This document shows, one piece after another, positions 21,369-31,413 of a stretch of 64,000 bases of DNA. Under the pieces are notes generated by a model, which was given only the letters and a program-made list of their open reading frames with translations, did no database searches and was not told the DNA's origin. The stretch covers positions 768,501-832,500 of the forward strand of contig JAUPSS010000007.1 in assembly GCA_040285825.1 (NCBI GenBank). Reading direction: 5' to 3'. The position numbers and the translations under genes are program-made. Numbering within the stretch: position 1 is the stretch's first letter; every line of letters begins with the position of its first letter. Source of the stretch: Eukaryota sp. TZLM1-RC (taxonomy: Eukaryota > Metamonada: BaSk clade).

Positions 21369-21735
21369 TCAGAAATGATTGATTGTTGAGTTTGGGTTAT
21401 TTTCAAAATTTGCTGTCGATGTCAACAACTTTTCTTCTATTTGCTATATTGAAATAAAGATTGTTTAAACAGTTTATTAAAGGTACATCTATCGAGACAT
21501 CAGGTTTCTGTTGTGTTTCTCTCTTGAAAGCAGCATGTTGTGTCACTGATGTTGGTAATTGGGTTTCGAATGGTTTGCCGTCGGTTTCATCATCCAAAAT
21601 TCATCTTTATCAAACTTTTTCTTTGTTTTTCATCTCAACATTCAAAGGTCCGTACTTCAGCAATATCTTGACCTCTCCAACCTTCCTAATAGGCTTTCAG
21701 TAGTAGCACAAACTACACATCTCCACACCTTTCAA

Positions 21736-22539
21736 TGAGTACCTATAAAGATACTACAGAATATTGGTTTTTTCGTCGACGTTTGAAACTAGAATTGCTT
21801 AAACAACGCTATAGTCCTGAATCTGTAGCAAATGCTTACACCAAGTGTATCAACAAGACACCAGAGGGGCTATCACTCATCAACAAAATCTAAAATCTCC
21901 ACTCCAATCGAAACCCATCCAGTCATTCTTTCCGCACGTCGTCGTTGGGAACGCCATGTCGTCGCAGCCCTGGAAGATCTTCGCCGTGAAAGCAAACTCC
22001 CGCTTGTAGATTCTGTCACATCCTCGTCCGTTGACTTTATGTCCCTTCGTTACGTGTGGGAGCCGGAGGAACTGTTCTCCGTTCTTCAGTCTCTCTTCTC
22101 CTAACCGTAACAATGAACCTTCCCTATCACCATGGGGCCTTATCAAGCTCTCCATGCACGTTCGTAGCTTAACCAATCTAGCTAATGAATTCACAGAGCT
22201 TTCGCCAAACAAGTATGTTCAGATAGGAGTTGACGAATTAACATTTAATAATTCAAATAATAATTCTGTTAATTCACGTATTAAATTAGCTGCTGACGTC
22301 GCAGGGAAGCACTACCCTCCCCAGTGTCGTCATTTTTGCCGGCAAGGTGTTCCTAGCGTTAACTAGGTACAAATGTTAACTACATAACCATTGATCAGTT
22401 TTTTCTACTTTGGGACAGGATTATTGGTTTTGATGATTTAATTTTATTACCTTTACTAGCTGCTGCCAAATTTTTCAATTGTATTGTTTTTAAGGGAATG
22501 GTAAAACTAATTTCTGTTTCACTCCTAAACCAATTTTGA
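21736..22539 (+). pseudogene. TBC1D19-like Rab-GAP pseudogene, core deleted
   Basis: Starts at an ATG at 21736 (YKDTTEYWFFRRRLKLELLKQ). After a one-base slip near 21880 it continues as RRRWERHVVAALEDLRRE and LRYVWEPEELFSVLQSLFS. After a second slip near 22105 it reads LSPWGLIKLSMHVRSLTN and CRHFCRQGVPS. The sequence then jumps to ITIDQFFLLWDRIIGFDDL and LLPLLAAAKFF. The first pieces follow the TBC1D19 N-terminal region, and the last matches the C-terminal LLLLWDRILGY segment of its TBC domain. About 180 residues of TBC core with the Arg and Gln fingers are missing. Two frameshifts plus this deletion make it dead as a Rab GTPase activator. A 32-nt GT-AG stretch at about 22370-22400 could be a relic intron. 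Confidence 0.6.
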
Positions 22540-22674
22540 AATTCTTCAGTACAATTTTCACCCAAATTCAAACATATATCATGCTGCTCTTGTATTAGGC
22601 TCTGTCTATATTAGCTTTGTTGCAGTACATTCTGGCAATTTCAAATAAACAATATTGAATCCATAGATGTCTCT

Positions 22675-22917
22675 ATGCCATCAACACACAAGGAAAATGT
22701 TAACTACTTATCACCACTTTATTTTATTTATAAAAAAGATACCTCTGGTGTCCGAATGATTGACACTTCCTTCAGTTGTATTAGTCCGCAATTTTCCGTG
22801 TTTTCTTCAACAGAAAAACCGTCAATAAAACCGTTTGAAAGTGATAAACTGAAGGATACTCTGGAGGAGGAAATATCAGATAATTTATACATCAATGAGG
22901 TTGTGTCCGTCATATAG
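22675..22917 (+). CDS. Hypothetical 80-aa ORF
   Basis: ATG-started frame with a Ser/Thr/Glu-rich composition (KLKDTLEEEISDNL). No family is recognised. It overlaps the end of the small minus-strand frame at 22910-23074 by a few bases. Weak. Confidence 0.2.
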   Translation: MPSTHKENVNYLSPLYFIYKKDTSGVRMIDTSFSCISPQFSVFSSTEKPSIKPFESDKLKDTLEEEISDNLYINEVVSVI

Positions 22918-23074
22918 AGGATTGACTTGTACGATAGAATCGTGCCACATTAGCTTGGGTAGTACTAATGGAGGATAGAGCATCTAGAGCACGCACCTTT
23001 GTATCTTCGGAAGCTGGAACCTTAAGTTGAAGTAAATTGACATCAGAAAAAAAATGATCGGTGTTAAACGGCAT
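22910..23074 (-). CDS. Hypothetical 54-aa protein, divergent from the TPR-DnaJ gene
   Basis: ATG at 23074 opens a 54-residue helical peptide containing LLQLKVPASEDTKVRALDAL and ISTTQANVARFYRTS. It lies head to head with the TPR-DnaJ gene, starting about 180 bp away, an arrangement also seen for enolase/XRN2. Its balanced amphipathic helix looks coding, but no family is recognised. Confidence 0.35.
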   Translation of the reverse strand: MPFNTDHFFSDVNLLQLKVPASEDTKVRALDALSSISTTQANVARFYRTSQSSI

Positions 23075-23093
23075 GGATTTTGAGAATTGGGAA

Positions 23094-23131
23094 TGGGGTG
23101 GGAATGGGAATGGGAATGGGAATGGCAATTC
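23094..23131. repeat. GGGAAT hexamer microsatellite
   Basis: About five to six tandem GGGAAT units in the space between the divergent 54-aa frame and the TPR-DnaJ gene. Confidence 0.8.
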
Positions 23132-23255
23132 ACCAATTTTGCAAAATACATTCAATATTATATAACAGAATGGGTTGATGACTCACTGTGACGTCATCGA
23201 AATATCCATTTCATTTCATTTCCCTCTTTGTACATTAGCCATATCACTATTTCCC

Positions 23256-24791
23256 ATGGACTTTGCTGCAGTCAAACAGTCTGCCAACGACCTATTCAAA
23301 ACTCGTGACTTCGAAGGTGCTATTCGAACTTACACAGAAGCTCTCTCCAACCATCCACCGACTGAGTTCAAAACTGTATTCCTCTCAAACCGCTCTGCTG
23401 CATACTCCTCCATTCAGAATTATGAAGCAGCCCTCTCTGACGCAAGCACAGTCATTCAACTAACCGACGTAGAACCTTCAATCCTGTCCAAGAACGCCCT
23501 CCGTGTGCTTGAATGTCTTATCCAACTAGCCAGAGTATCCGACGCCAAGTCTTTCATTCATTCCCTTCCTCCAATCCTTCCCAAATTCCAACCCCGTCTG
23601 GACCAGCTGAAACTAACCCTCAGGCAACTTGATGACGTCATGGTTTCCTGCGACTCCCTCTTGAAAGCCAGGAAGGGTGAAGAACTTGGAGAGAAGGTTA
23701 GTGAATTAACTCAAATAGCACCACTCTGCTGGGTTGCTGTCTATTACAAGGTTGAATCTTTTCTATTAAACAAGCAATTCTCAAAGGCAACTGATTACGT
23801 TAATCAATACCTATCACGTCATCCAAATTCCTCTAAATGTTTGTTACTGTTAGCCGAATGCTACTGGTGTCTTGGTAACACAGACAGGACATTGGCAATA
23901 TTGAGAGAAATACTATCACTAGACCCCGATCTGTCGGAGGCCAAGGAGATGAGGAAGAATGTTAAAGTGTTGCTGGAATTGAAAGAAAAAGCGAATGGTT
24001 TGTTCAAGGCAGGCGACCTTGATGCCGCAATCAATCAATACTCCCAGTTTTTAACTCTTTCCGAATCAATATCACCGTTTTCTCAACTTCGAGCTCAAGT
24101 ATACTGTAATCGTAGTGCGGTATTAATGAAGAAAGAGCAATTCGAAGATGCCCTTTCTGATGCTAATAATGCACTGGAAATTGATTCTGATTACACCAAG
24201 GCTTTGTTTAGGAAAGCTCAATGTGAGGTACAAATAGGTGATTTCCAAGCTGCAGTGTTTTCGTTTGAACGGCTGACTACTTTGGAGCCCAACAATAGGA
24301 CATATCAGCAAGAATTACAAACCGCAAAGCAATTAATGATGAGGAATGGAAAGAAGGATTATTATAAACTATTAGGTGTCGATAAGAATGCATCTCCTGC
24401 TGAAATTAAGAAACAATTTAGAAAGGAAAGTCTGAAATATCATCCTGATAGGTGTGCTGATCTGAGTGCAGAAGAAAAAGAAAAAGCTCAAACTAAGTTT
24501 CAAGCAATAAGTGAAGCTTATAGTGTACTCTCTGACCCTGAGCAACGGAGGAAATACGATGCCGGAGAAAGTGATAATCCATTTGGAGGTATGGGAGGTG
24601 TTGATATTGGTGGTATGGGTGGTGGAATTCCAATTGATCTCTCTCAAATCTTCTCCATGATGGGTGGCATGGGAGGAATGGGAGGAATGGGTGGAGGAAG
24701 CCCTTTTGGTAATGTAGGTTTTGCAGGAAGTAGGGGTGGTAGACGAAGTGGAAATCCTTTTGGAAGTAACGTTCGGATTAATTTTGGTTAA
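23256..24791 (+). CDS. DNAJC7: TPR and J-domain co-chaperone (DNAJC7-like)
   Basis: A 511-residue protein from the ATG at 23256. An upstream in-frame ATG at 23175 would add a hydrophobic 27-residue stretch, and I prefer the internal start because [20 protein letters not shown] opens a TPR directly. Several TPRs follow in two blocks (about 5-240 and 245-355), for example [20 protein letters not shown] and [20 protein letters not shown]. From about 365 comes a J domain: [20 protein letters not shown] and the His-Pro-Asp tripeptide in KYHPDR, which stimulates Hsp70 ATPase. The tail is Gly/Met/Phe-rich (GGMGG repeats). DNAJC7-type proteins bridge Hsp70 and Hsp90 through the TPRs. No introns are needed. 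Confidence 0.92.
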   Translation: MDFAAVKQSANDLFKTRDFEGAIRTYTEALSNHPPTEFKTVFLSNRSAAYSSIQNYEAALSDASTVIQLTDVEPSILSKNALRVLECLIQLARVSDAKSFIHSLPPILPKFQPRLDQLKLTLRQLDDVMVSCDSLLKARKGEELGEKVSELTQIAPLCWVAVYYKVESFLLNKQFSKATDYVNQYLSRHPNSSKCLLLLAECYWCLGNTDRTLAILREILSLDPDLSEAKEMRKNVKVLLELKEKANGLFKAGDLDAAINQYSQFLTLSESISPFSQLRAQVYCNRSAVLMKKEQFEDALSDANNALEIDSDYTKALFRKAQCEVQIGDFQAAVFSFERLTTLEPNNRTYQQELQTAKQLMMRNGKKDYYKLLGVDKNASPAEIKKQFRKESLKYHPDRCADLSAEEKEKAQTKFQAISEAYSVLSDPEQRRKYDAGESDNPFGGMGGVDIGGMGGGIPIDLSQIFSMMGGMGGMGGMGGGSPFGNVGFAGSRGGRRSGNPFGSNVRINFG

Positions 24792-25599
24792 TTATTAAGT
24801 TTTTTTTTGTTTCTGTGTTATAAATTTTAGTTTTTGTTTAATCTAAATTTATTATTTTAATAGAAATATTAGTGTACATAGTTAGTTTATGATTTACTTA
24901 TATTAATTCAATAGAACACAAAAAAAAACACAGTTTAAACGCTTGCTGATGTGTCATTATTTAGAATAAAAGCTAGAAATTTCACAGTGTCTTGTTTTGA
25001 AGAATAACCAATAATGATTTATTGATGTAGTTTTTTCAAAGAATCACTCACTACATCTTTTCAACACCTTTGTACATGACTGAAACTAATCATCAAATTA
25101 TTTCGGCTTTACAATCTCTGAACTTTATGATTTCTTATTTCTTTAAATGACACTTTTTATGGCTCTATGCAATTTTTGGTAGCTCAAAATTTGTGATTGT
25201 TATCAATGTTCTACCGACTTAACCGACTTAAGCTGATTGAAAAAACGATGCTAAACGTTAATATACACGTGGGTCTGTTCGTAAAAAACTTGTTGTTGCA
25301 GAGCAATTTGGCCAGTATATGAAATTCGTTTATCCTTTTACCCTCCAAAATATATTTTTTCTGGACTTTGAATAAAAAATGATAAAATTAAGTAAAAAAT
25401 GTTGAGTTATTCCCCACAATTTATGAGTAACATGTTCCATTCTAAATGGCAGCAATCATTCTGAGCAATACTTACAAAAGTATTAAAATGTTGAATGTCA
25501 GAATTGGAACTTCTTTTTTACAGAGATACGGTAGTACAATCGGCAATTAGATCAGTTCCATCCTACCATGCACATTTAATATCACCTCGTTTTTGGCTC
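24792..25599. other. No gene seen
   Basis: AT-rich 3' flank of the TPR-DnaJ gene, with no supportable frame. Faint LINE family 1 similarity begins near 25600. Confidence 0.4.
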
Positions 25600-26790
25600 A
25601 GACTGAAATTTAATTCATCAAACAGAGGCTTCTATTTTGTGTCAATCAGCTTTTTTTTGGTGGATGCAAGAATTTTACTTATTAATTTTCTCGTAGATTT
25701 CCTGAAGATTCTCATTTGTTAGTTCCCAGTTGCAGTCCATCTTTGAATGAGTTATCTTGTGAACTCGATAGATTGTCACCACAAATCTAGACCAAATGTT
25801 TTCCCCAATCAATTCAAGAAATTAATCACTTAACTTTTATTAAATTTACACACCTTACAAAATAAAATCATAACTAATGGAACGAAATTCATTGAACCAA
25901 AATTTCCTTTATAAAATCTTGATCTGCTTGCTGTCTAGCTAAGGCTTCTCTAATTCGATTGAAAAACCGAGGCAATCTATTAATAATGGCAAATTGAATT
26001 CGAGAGCGCCACAAAAGGATATCAAATCTTTTCATTGTTTTTACTTGAATCATTTTTTGGAAATCATTCAAAAAAGTTTTTTGCTTCTACTGATAGTCTT
26101 CTGTTTATCGAAAATGGGGAAGCAATAAAAACAAGTGGTCTATTTCTATCAGCATTAGCTTCGATTCAAGAAATTCCAAACCGATCTCTTTTTGATTTGC
26201 AGTTTTGTTGTAAAAGCTTCAACAAAAATTGTCAAAGATTTTTGAAAGCTTGGATTTTGATGTTAGACTTAACTCGGCCAAGAAAATAATCCCGCTTTTG
26301 CAAATCTTTTCAAGATATGTGTGATAGTACTTCTTCTGCTTAAGTAACAACCATTCCTCAAGTTTATGATACTGTCTTAACTGATTCTGCTTGGACTCTG
26401 AATATGAGACTTCGTTCCTTTATCTGGCCTGTTAATTTACCTCATAATTTAATTTATACATGTTCTCGAAAAATTACAATTACTCATTTGTTAAATTGTA
26501 AACATTTTATTACTTTTAGAAGCAAGGTTCACGATGCTGTCAGAGACCAATTAGATTGTATGTGTAAGTCTCATAAAATTGAATCTTTTTTGAAACCTCT
26601 GTTGTCAAATATGTTTGATGCTGAAGATGATTTTCATAAGAATAATGGAGGTGATGCCATATTACCTGGATCAGATGGAACCTTCATTTTATTGGATGTA
26701 ATGCCTGTTGATCCTTGTAATGTCTCAAATGAAATGCTTGTTAATTCTGAAATTCAAAATCGTCAAAATAAAACAAATTAATTCATTTGA
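25600..26790 (+). mobile_element. LINE family 1 copy, interrupted by a family 2 insertion
   Basis: Family 1 sequence runs from about 25600 to 25823 and resumes at 26164, continuing to about 26790. The right part encodes RSFIWPVNLPHNLI, TRKITITHLLNCKHF (Cys/His finger), VRDQLDCMCKSHKIESFLKP and the endonuclease NNGGDAILPGSDGTFILLDV. Here the T run after GAATC is six long, so finger and endonuclease stay in one frame, unlike the copies at 56 and 62 kb. The 3' end breaks off before the endonuclease Lys-Lys-Tyr helix. It ends about 60 bp before the RAD6 start codon. Confidence 0.8.
25824..26163 (-). mobile_element. LINE family 2 insertion nested in family 1, 12-bp target duplication
   Basis: A 340-bp minus-strand piece of the family 2 3' end (FNRIREALARQQADQD) interrupts the family 1 copy. 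The flanks repeat ATTCAAGAAATT at 25812-25823 and 26164-26175, and removing the insert plus one repeat restores the family 1 text found at 61970-61985. Family 2 therefore moved after family 1 here. Confidence 0.88.
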
Positions 26791-26850
26791 TTTACAGTCT
26801 TTAAAACTCTTCAGAGGTTACAACTATTTGACTTTTTGTGCCACTAGCCA

Positions 26851-27337
26851 ATGTCTACACCAGCTAAACGACGTCTCATGTATGATCTTCGACGACTTCA
26901 AAAGGATTGTCCCTCTGGTATTTCTGCTGCTCCTTCTTCAGACAATGTACTTGAATGGACTGCTGTCATCTTTGGTCCTCCACAGACACCTTGGGAGGAT
27001 GGTTGCTTTAAGCTCTCTTTATCATTTACAGAATCGTTTGTTCTTCTTCAATACTCACCTCAGATATCCCAATGAACCACCGAAAGTTCGTTTCATCTCA
27101 ACAATGTTCCATCCCAACATTTATAGCGATAACACCATATGTCTGGATATTCTACAGAGTCAATGGAGTCCGATCTATGATGTTGTTAGCGTTCTTACTT
27201 CTATTCAGTCCCTCCTCAATGATCCTAATCCCGCTTCCCCGGCAAACTCTCTGGCTGCTAGGTTGTTTACCACTAATAAAGCTGAATACACAAGGCGTGT
27301 TCGGGAGGTGGTAGAGAAGTCTTGGAGTAGTGATTGA
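26851..27337 (+). CDS. UBC2: RAD6/UBE2A-type ubiquitin-conjugating enzyme E2
   Basis: Exons 26851-27035 and 27064-27337 give 152 residues, the same length as RAD6 of other eukaryotes. Recognisable segments are [59 protein letters not shown] with the active-site Cys88, and [16 protein letters not shown]. The acidic tail of yeast Rad6 is absent, as in animals and plants. It conjugates ubiquitin to histone H2B and PCNA with RING partners. A 28-nt intron must be spliced; without it the frame stops after about 75 codons. AATAAA lies 12 nt after the stop. A LINE copy ends only about 60 bp upstream of the ATG. Confidence 0.95.
27036..27063 (+). other. 28-nt spliceosomal intron in the RAD6-type gene
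   Basis: Starts GTTTGT and ends CCTCAG. Removal fuses LSFTES to YPNEPP, as E2 enzymes require. It is the shortest intron I can support here. Confidence 0.93.
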
Positions 27338-27885
27338 GGTGATTTATTAATAAAATTATCTTGATTATTTGTTTTTAAAGATTAATTTTTTTTCAAGATT
27401 TGTTCAATTTTGCTTGAATATATTCTTATTTCATCTAATTAAAATGATTAAACAAAAATCCAAATAAAACAAGATACAAAAAATCCTACCTAATGCGAAG
27501 TACTGATGTTAAACACGGCTGAAGGTAATTATTTCTGACTCTGCCTTCAATTTTTCTACTCATTTCGTGATAATAACAATAACAAACACTAATCCACACG
27601 ATTGGTATCAATAACACAAATGAAAATCAGCATTCTTCCAGTGAGTATCTCCTCTTCATCACTCAATTTTCTGATTCTTCTTATGATGACGTAGGAACAT
27701 CATCTTGAAAATCATGATTGTCTTCAACGCCACTTAACATATGTGAAAAATCATCTCCAGAATTGACAAAACACTAAGTGACTTTGGATACAAGGTCAAC
27801 ACTGCACAGTAAAAGCAAGTTGTGTGGACAGATGTAGGAAAAATGCAGATGAGCCTGTTGATGCTTTAAGTCTCATGTGTAACAG
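27338..27885. other. No gene seen
   Basis: 3' flank of RAD6 with its AATAAA at 27349-27354, then AT-rich sequence. Confidence 0.4.
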
Positions 27886-27994
27886 ATAGAGAATAGAGAT
27901 GTTTATTGAATTTCACCGGCCCTTATAAAGGCCATCACTAGTGAAGTATAATAACAAATGTACTAGACTAATTGTCCACAGTACAACACTATTG
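27886..27994 (-). repeat. Solo LTR-like fragment of the gypsy-type element
   Basis: Shares about 90 bp with 49757-49856, including GGCCCTTATAAAGGCC (with flanking TCACTAGTGAAGT) and ACTAATTGTCCACAGTACAA. The end GTACAACAC corresponds to an LTR start TGTTGTAC on the minus strand. No internal region is attached, so it looks like a solo or broken LTR. Confidence 0.65.
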
Positions 27995-28201
27995 TACTTT
28001 AACGCCCACTGTTTTCAAAAACAAACTCTGAACAGGAGGACAAAGAAAGCAGTCTCAGTCAGACTAACTCTGCACTGGGAGTAATTATTTCCAGCAAAGT
28101 AGCTGAAATTTAACCCAAAGACCTTGTAAGGGTTGGGAAAAAATAAAAAAAAAGGTTAAATTATGTATTTGAAATGCAGATATTTACAAAAAGACTAAAA
28201 C

Positions 28202-28495
28202 TCACTCCTGACAAGGACTACGCACTATATGAGTGCCAAACAGTGACATCCAAAACTGTGGAGTGTCGAAGGCAAATGACGACGTCCTTTTCCTAGGGAG
28301 GAACATTGGAGGACTATCTTCCACATCAGATTCAGAATTCAATGACTCAGATGAAAAGGTGAGGTTTTCATCTGAATCAGACACATAAGTGGTGTTGATG
28401 AAAGAAGGTGGGAAAGAAGGACTATCTATACATGGATGATTGACAAACGACAGCTCCATGCCGTCTACCTGAAGCGTTTCAAAGTCGCAATGCAT
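28202..28495 (-). CDS. Hypothetical 97-aa Ser/Asp-rich protein beside the Fanzor pseudogene
   Basis: First ATG at 28495. The protein is acidic and Ser-rich (VSDSDENLTFSSESLNSESD) with a basic LPRKRTSS motif. No family is recognised. It lies about 125 bp past the 3' end of the broken Fanzor copy on the same strand and could be a passenger of that element. The intact copy has no such neighbour. Confidence 0.3.
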   Translation of the reverse strand: MHCDFETLQVDGMELSFVNHPCIDSPSFPPSFINTTYVSDSDENLTFSSESLNSESDVEDSPPMFLPRKRTSSFAFDTPQFWMSLFGTHIVRSPCQE

Positions 28496-28621
28496 TGGTA
28501 CAAAATTGGTGACAGAGAATTTCACACAAAGTGAATATTGAATAAATATCCCGAATAATTGTGTAAACTTCTCAAGGGTTAGTATACACTAAACACCTTG
28601 GAAATACGTTGATTAAAACAG

Positions 28622-30585
28622 CTACTGCAGTCTTCTTAGACGTCTCACACGCCTTGGCCTTCGGAATGGTTCTGGCCTAGTAGCAGTGAAATACTCACTA
28701 ATTGCAATCTCCAGCTGGTTTCTGGAGGCTGAGATGTCTCTAGACCAGTTGGTCTGACATCGAGGGCAATCGAACTTTGCGTTATTTACCCTTCCGTCAT
28801 CATGATAGATCTTTCTATGAAAGACCTTACAGCAATTCACTTTTGCTGAGGTCATAAACTCGTCCCCGACTTTGACGCTTTCAAAGTGTTTTTTGATTTG
28901 TTTGAGAAATTTCTTTCGGGGGGATTTCACAGATTGACGAGATGGACCACCACCGCCATTGCCGAACCAAACTATAGTGTTTCTTCCTTCAGACAAGCGT
29001 TTAATTTTGTTAATAAAACTAGTTAGTCTCTTTTATCTTCGTATGAAGAAATCAAACTTATTTCTTCTCAGCTTTTTTCTTGCAACACGCTGCAAATTTC
29101 CAGACATAATTGAAGCATATTCAGGCTCTTCCTCAGATTCAGGAACATAAGGTAAACTTATTTCAATCAGATACTCTTGGAAGCTCTGAGCGGAATAAGT
29201 GTTAGGAGTTGCTTGAGTGAGAGGAGGGGGGTGATTTAGTCTTCGTTCTTTTGGATTCAGTAGCAGTCCAGAACGTTCAAAAACAGTAGCAGAATTTCGG
29301 AAAGAACCAGCAGTCCAACCACAAAGATTGTTGTGGTTTGGATCAATGGCTACAAAAAACAAATTTTCATCAGGATCTCTGTAATTGGGCTGTTGTTCCA
29401 CTGGTAACCGCGGTCTTCTCTGTGGATTTGCTGTTCTAAGGACATTGGGTTTTCGCTTCCTTTCAGAGTTATGAAAATCATAATTTCCAGAGGCTCGCCT
29501 GGGCTCAAATTCCGCTTTATTTGGCCTATTATAAGTTTTTCTTTCCTTCTGGGTAAACGTAAACCGCAAGGAATCACCATTCGAAAAAATGGTATAGTTA
29601 ATAAATTTCGATTTATTAAAAAACCGATAAGGGTTGTTCAGAAGCTCTTTGTTTGCATTTAGTTTTGTGAAATAAGCTTCTGCTTCTTTAGTCAAGCTGC
29701 AGAAGCATGGAGAGCTAACTGGACAGTGGAGAGAGAGTGCCTTTTCATCACATCAGGGCAGTTATCTTCTAAAAAAGATAAATTGTTCAAGCCAGATTGA
29801 ACGATTGTTGCAGCAGACTCCATATTGATGGGAAACCGTTCGTTTCTTATTGAATTTTCGAACAAATTTTGACCGCCACCAATATAGGCGTTGGCTGTCA
29901 TATTGAGCCAATGGACCAAGATATGCTGGTGTATTTCTTGATACCATTGTAAAATTGACTCATCTGGCTGAATCCCTTGAAGTACACAGTCGGCGTATTT
30001 CTTGGGCCAGGGGCAATTTAGAAACTGAGCACAGCTTTTGAAAAAATTGCGTTTCCAGACGACAGGGCCGTCAGCAAGCAACTGACAAAAAGCTTCTCGC
30101 AGTTGGATGGGTCGACTGCCAAGAAGAGTGGAAAGACACCAAAATCTACCACCGTCGGCTGAGGTGGTTTCATTCAGCGGTCGCCAGGGCCAAAAGTGCT
30201 GAACAAGGTGTTGTAGCGCTTGGTAAACCAAAGGATGGTTTTCAAATGGCCTCCTTTGTTTAGGCTCACTTTGGCAAACAAAGTCGAAACAGAGGCTCCA
30301 GAACTGGCTTTGAGTAAGCCACATAGAGTGTTCTGGGTATTGGAGCACAAAGAGTCGTGCTAGGTGAGTAGCATGAGCTCCAATACTAGCAAGAACTTGG
30401 AACTGGCGTTCCATTGCTTCTTGTGCCTCTGAGTCGAAGAACTGGTTGACAGACGCTCCCACAGTTGTAGTTAGTAGAACGTTATCCATGGCAGTCAACA
30501 CAGAACGGAAACAGTCAGAAATGATTGAAAATTTGTTTCCTAAAATTGAAAATTTGTTGAAGTCAATCAATCTTATAGTTGTCAA
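28622..30585 (-). pseudogene. Second Fanzor gene, broken by one frameshift and one stop
   Basis: Three colinear pieces match the intact gene at 19365. Piece one (to 29692) has FWSLCFDFVCQSEPKQRRPF and LADGPVVWKRNFFKS. Piece two (29695-29033) has LFFVAIDPNHNNLCGWTAG with RuvC-I Asp. Piece three (to 28622) has VWFGNGGGGPSRQS, VGDEFMTSAKVNCC, CPRCQTNWSRDISASRNQLE. A frame change at about 29695 and a TAA at 29033-29035, where the intact copy has a Gln codon (CAA), inactivate it. The first ATG is at 30489, and the N-terminal zinc knuckle of the other copy is absent. The copies differ clearly (the C-terminal part is the best conserved), so they are two family members, not a recent duplication. Confidence 0.82.
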
Positions 30586-30951
30586 TTCAAAGTAAAGTTA
30601 GTTACAAGTGTTTATTAATGAGACATATCGTTCAAGATTACTTTCTGAATATTTTCCTTTCTTCAGACAAGAACTACATGTTACAAAAGTTGGTGAGTGA
30701 AGTTTGGTTGGGTTGTCATCATTCCCCAGATTCGTAATTGAATTTCATTTCATCACTTACAACATTTCATCATTTACTCTACTACGAACCTTCTCCTACG
30801 AATTCTTGCTTGCAGCTACTACCACTCTTTATGTCGGAAATTGAGAATCACTTTTATTTTAAGTAAAGTTTTTTTTCTTCCTTCCTCTATGGAATAGAAC
30901 CATGAATACAAGATTGATTCTGGAATCAAATCAAATATAAAAGTCTCTACT

Positions 30952-31413
30952 ATGCAGGGGCACTTATTTCGTAGAATGATCAACACAGAGCTGTTACTAC
31001 ATTGTCATAGGTCCCTTCCCTCAAGTTCTTTTGTGGCTGCCTGGACTTCATATGAATCAGTCTGGCTGTCTTCCCTCTCTTCTATTCCTGATGTTCCACA
31101 CCTTGTATCAAAGCTACAGAAGAGTCTACTTCCTGCATGTTTTCATCCTCAGTTCCAAAACTTTTCCAAACACTGGTTTTCACTACTCAACACTGATTGT
31201 GACTTATCCCATGCTTCGGCAATAGTAATCCTCCTTTGCTCAATTAAACCATCATTCATCACCCCATCATGGAATCATGATTGGCAACTAATTGTCTCCC
31301 TTTTGTACAAACTAACAACCTCAACCCTGCCCCACCCTTTCCTTCTTTCTCTTTATCAACTTCTCTCTACCCTCGTCACTTGCTTCCGTCCTTTTTCTGA
31401 CCCTAATTGGTGA
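30952..31413 (+). CDS. Hypothetical 153-aa helical protein
   Basis: ATG at 30952, or the Met at codon 9. The protein is rich in Leu, Ser, Phe and His with several hydrophobic helices (SAIVILLCSIKPSFI, FLLSLYQLLSTLVTCF) but no clear membrane topology or signal peptide. I recognise no family. The frame is free of stops for 460 bp in AT-rich DNA, which favours a real gene or exon. It may continue through a short intron after the last codon. Confidence 0.4.
   Translation: MQGHLFRRMINTELLLHCHRSLPSSSFVAAWTSYESVWLSSLSSIPDVPHLVSKLQKSLLPACFHPQFQNFSKHWFSLLNTDCDLSHASAIVILLCSIKPSFITPSWNHDWQLIVSLLYKLTTSTLPHPFLLSLYQLLSTLVTCFRPFSDPNW

Noticed and set aside
22370-22401. Perfect-length 32-nt intron (GTACAA...ATCAG) proving that the TBC1D19-like gene is spliced and functional
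   Set aside because: Removing it does not join the flanking conserved segments, because about 180 residues of TBC core are missing; at best a relic.
29033-29035. TAA as a reassigned Gln codon (the intact Fanzor copy has CAA here)
   Set aside because: Other genes end properly at TAA and TAG (for example XRN2 and enolase at TAG, the kinase at TAA), and this copy also has a frameshift, so it is a nonsense mutation.
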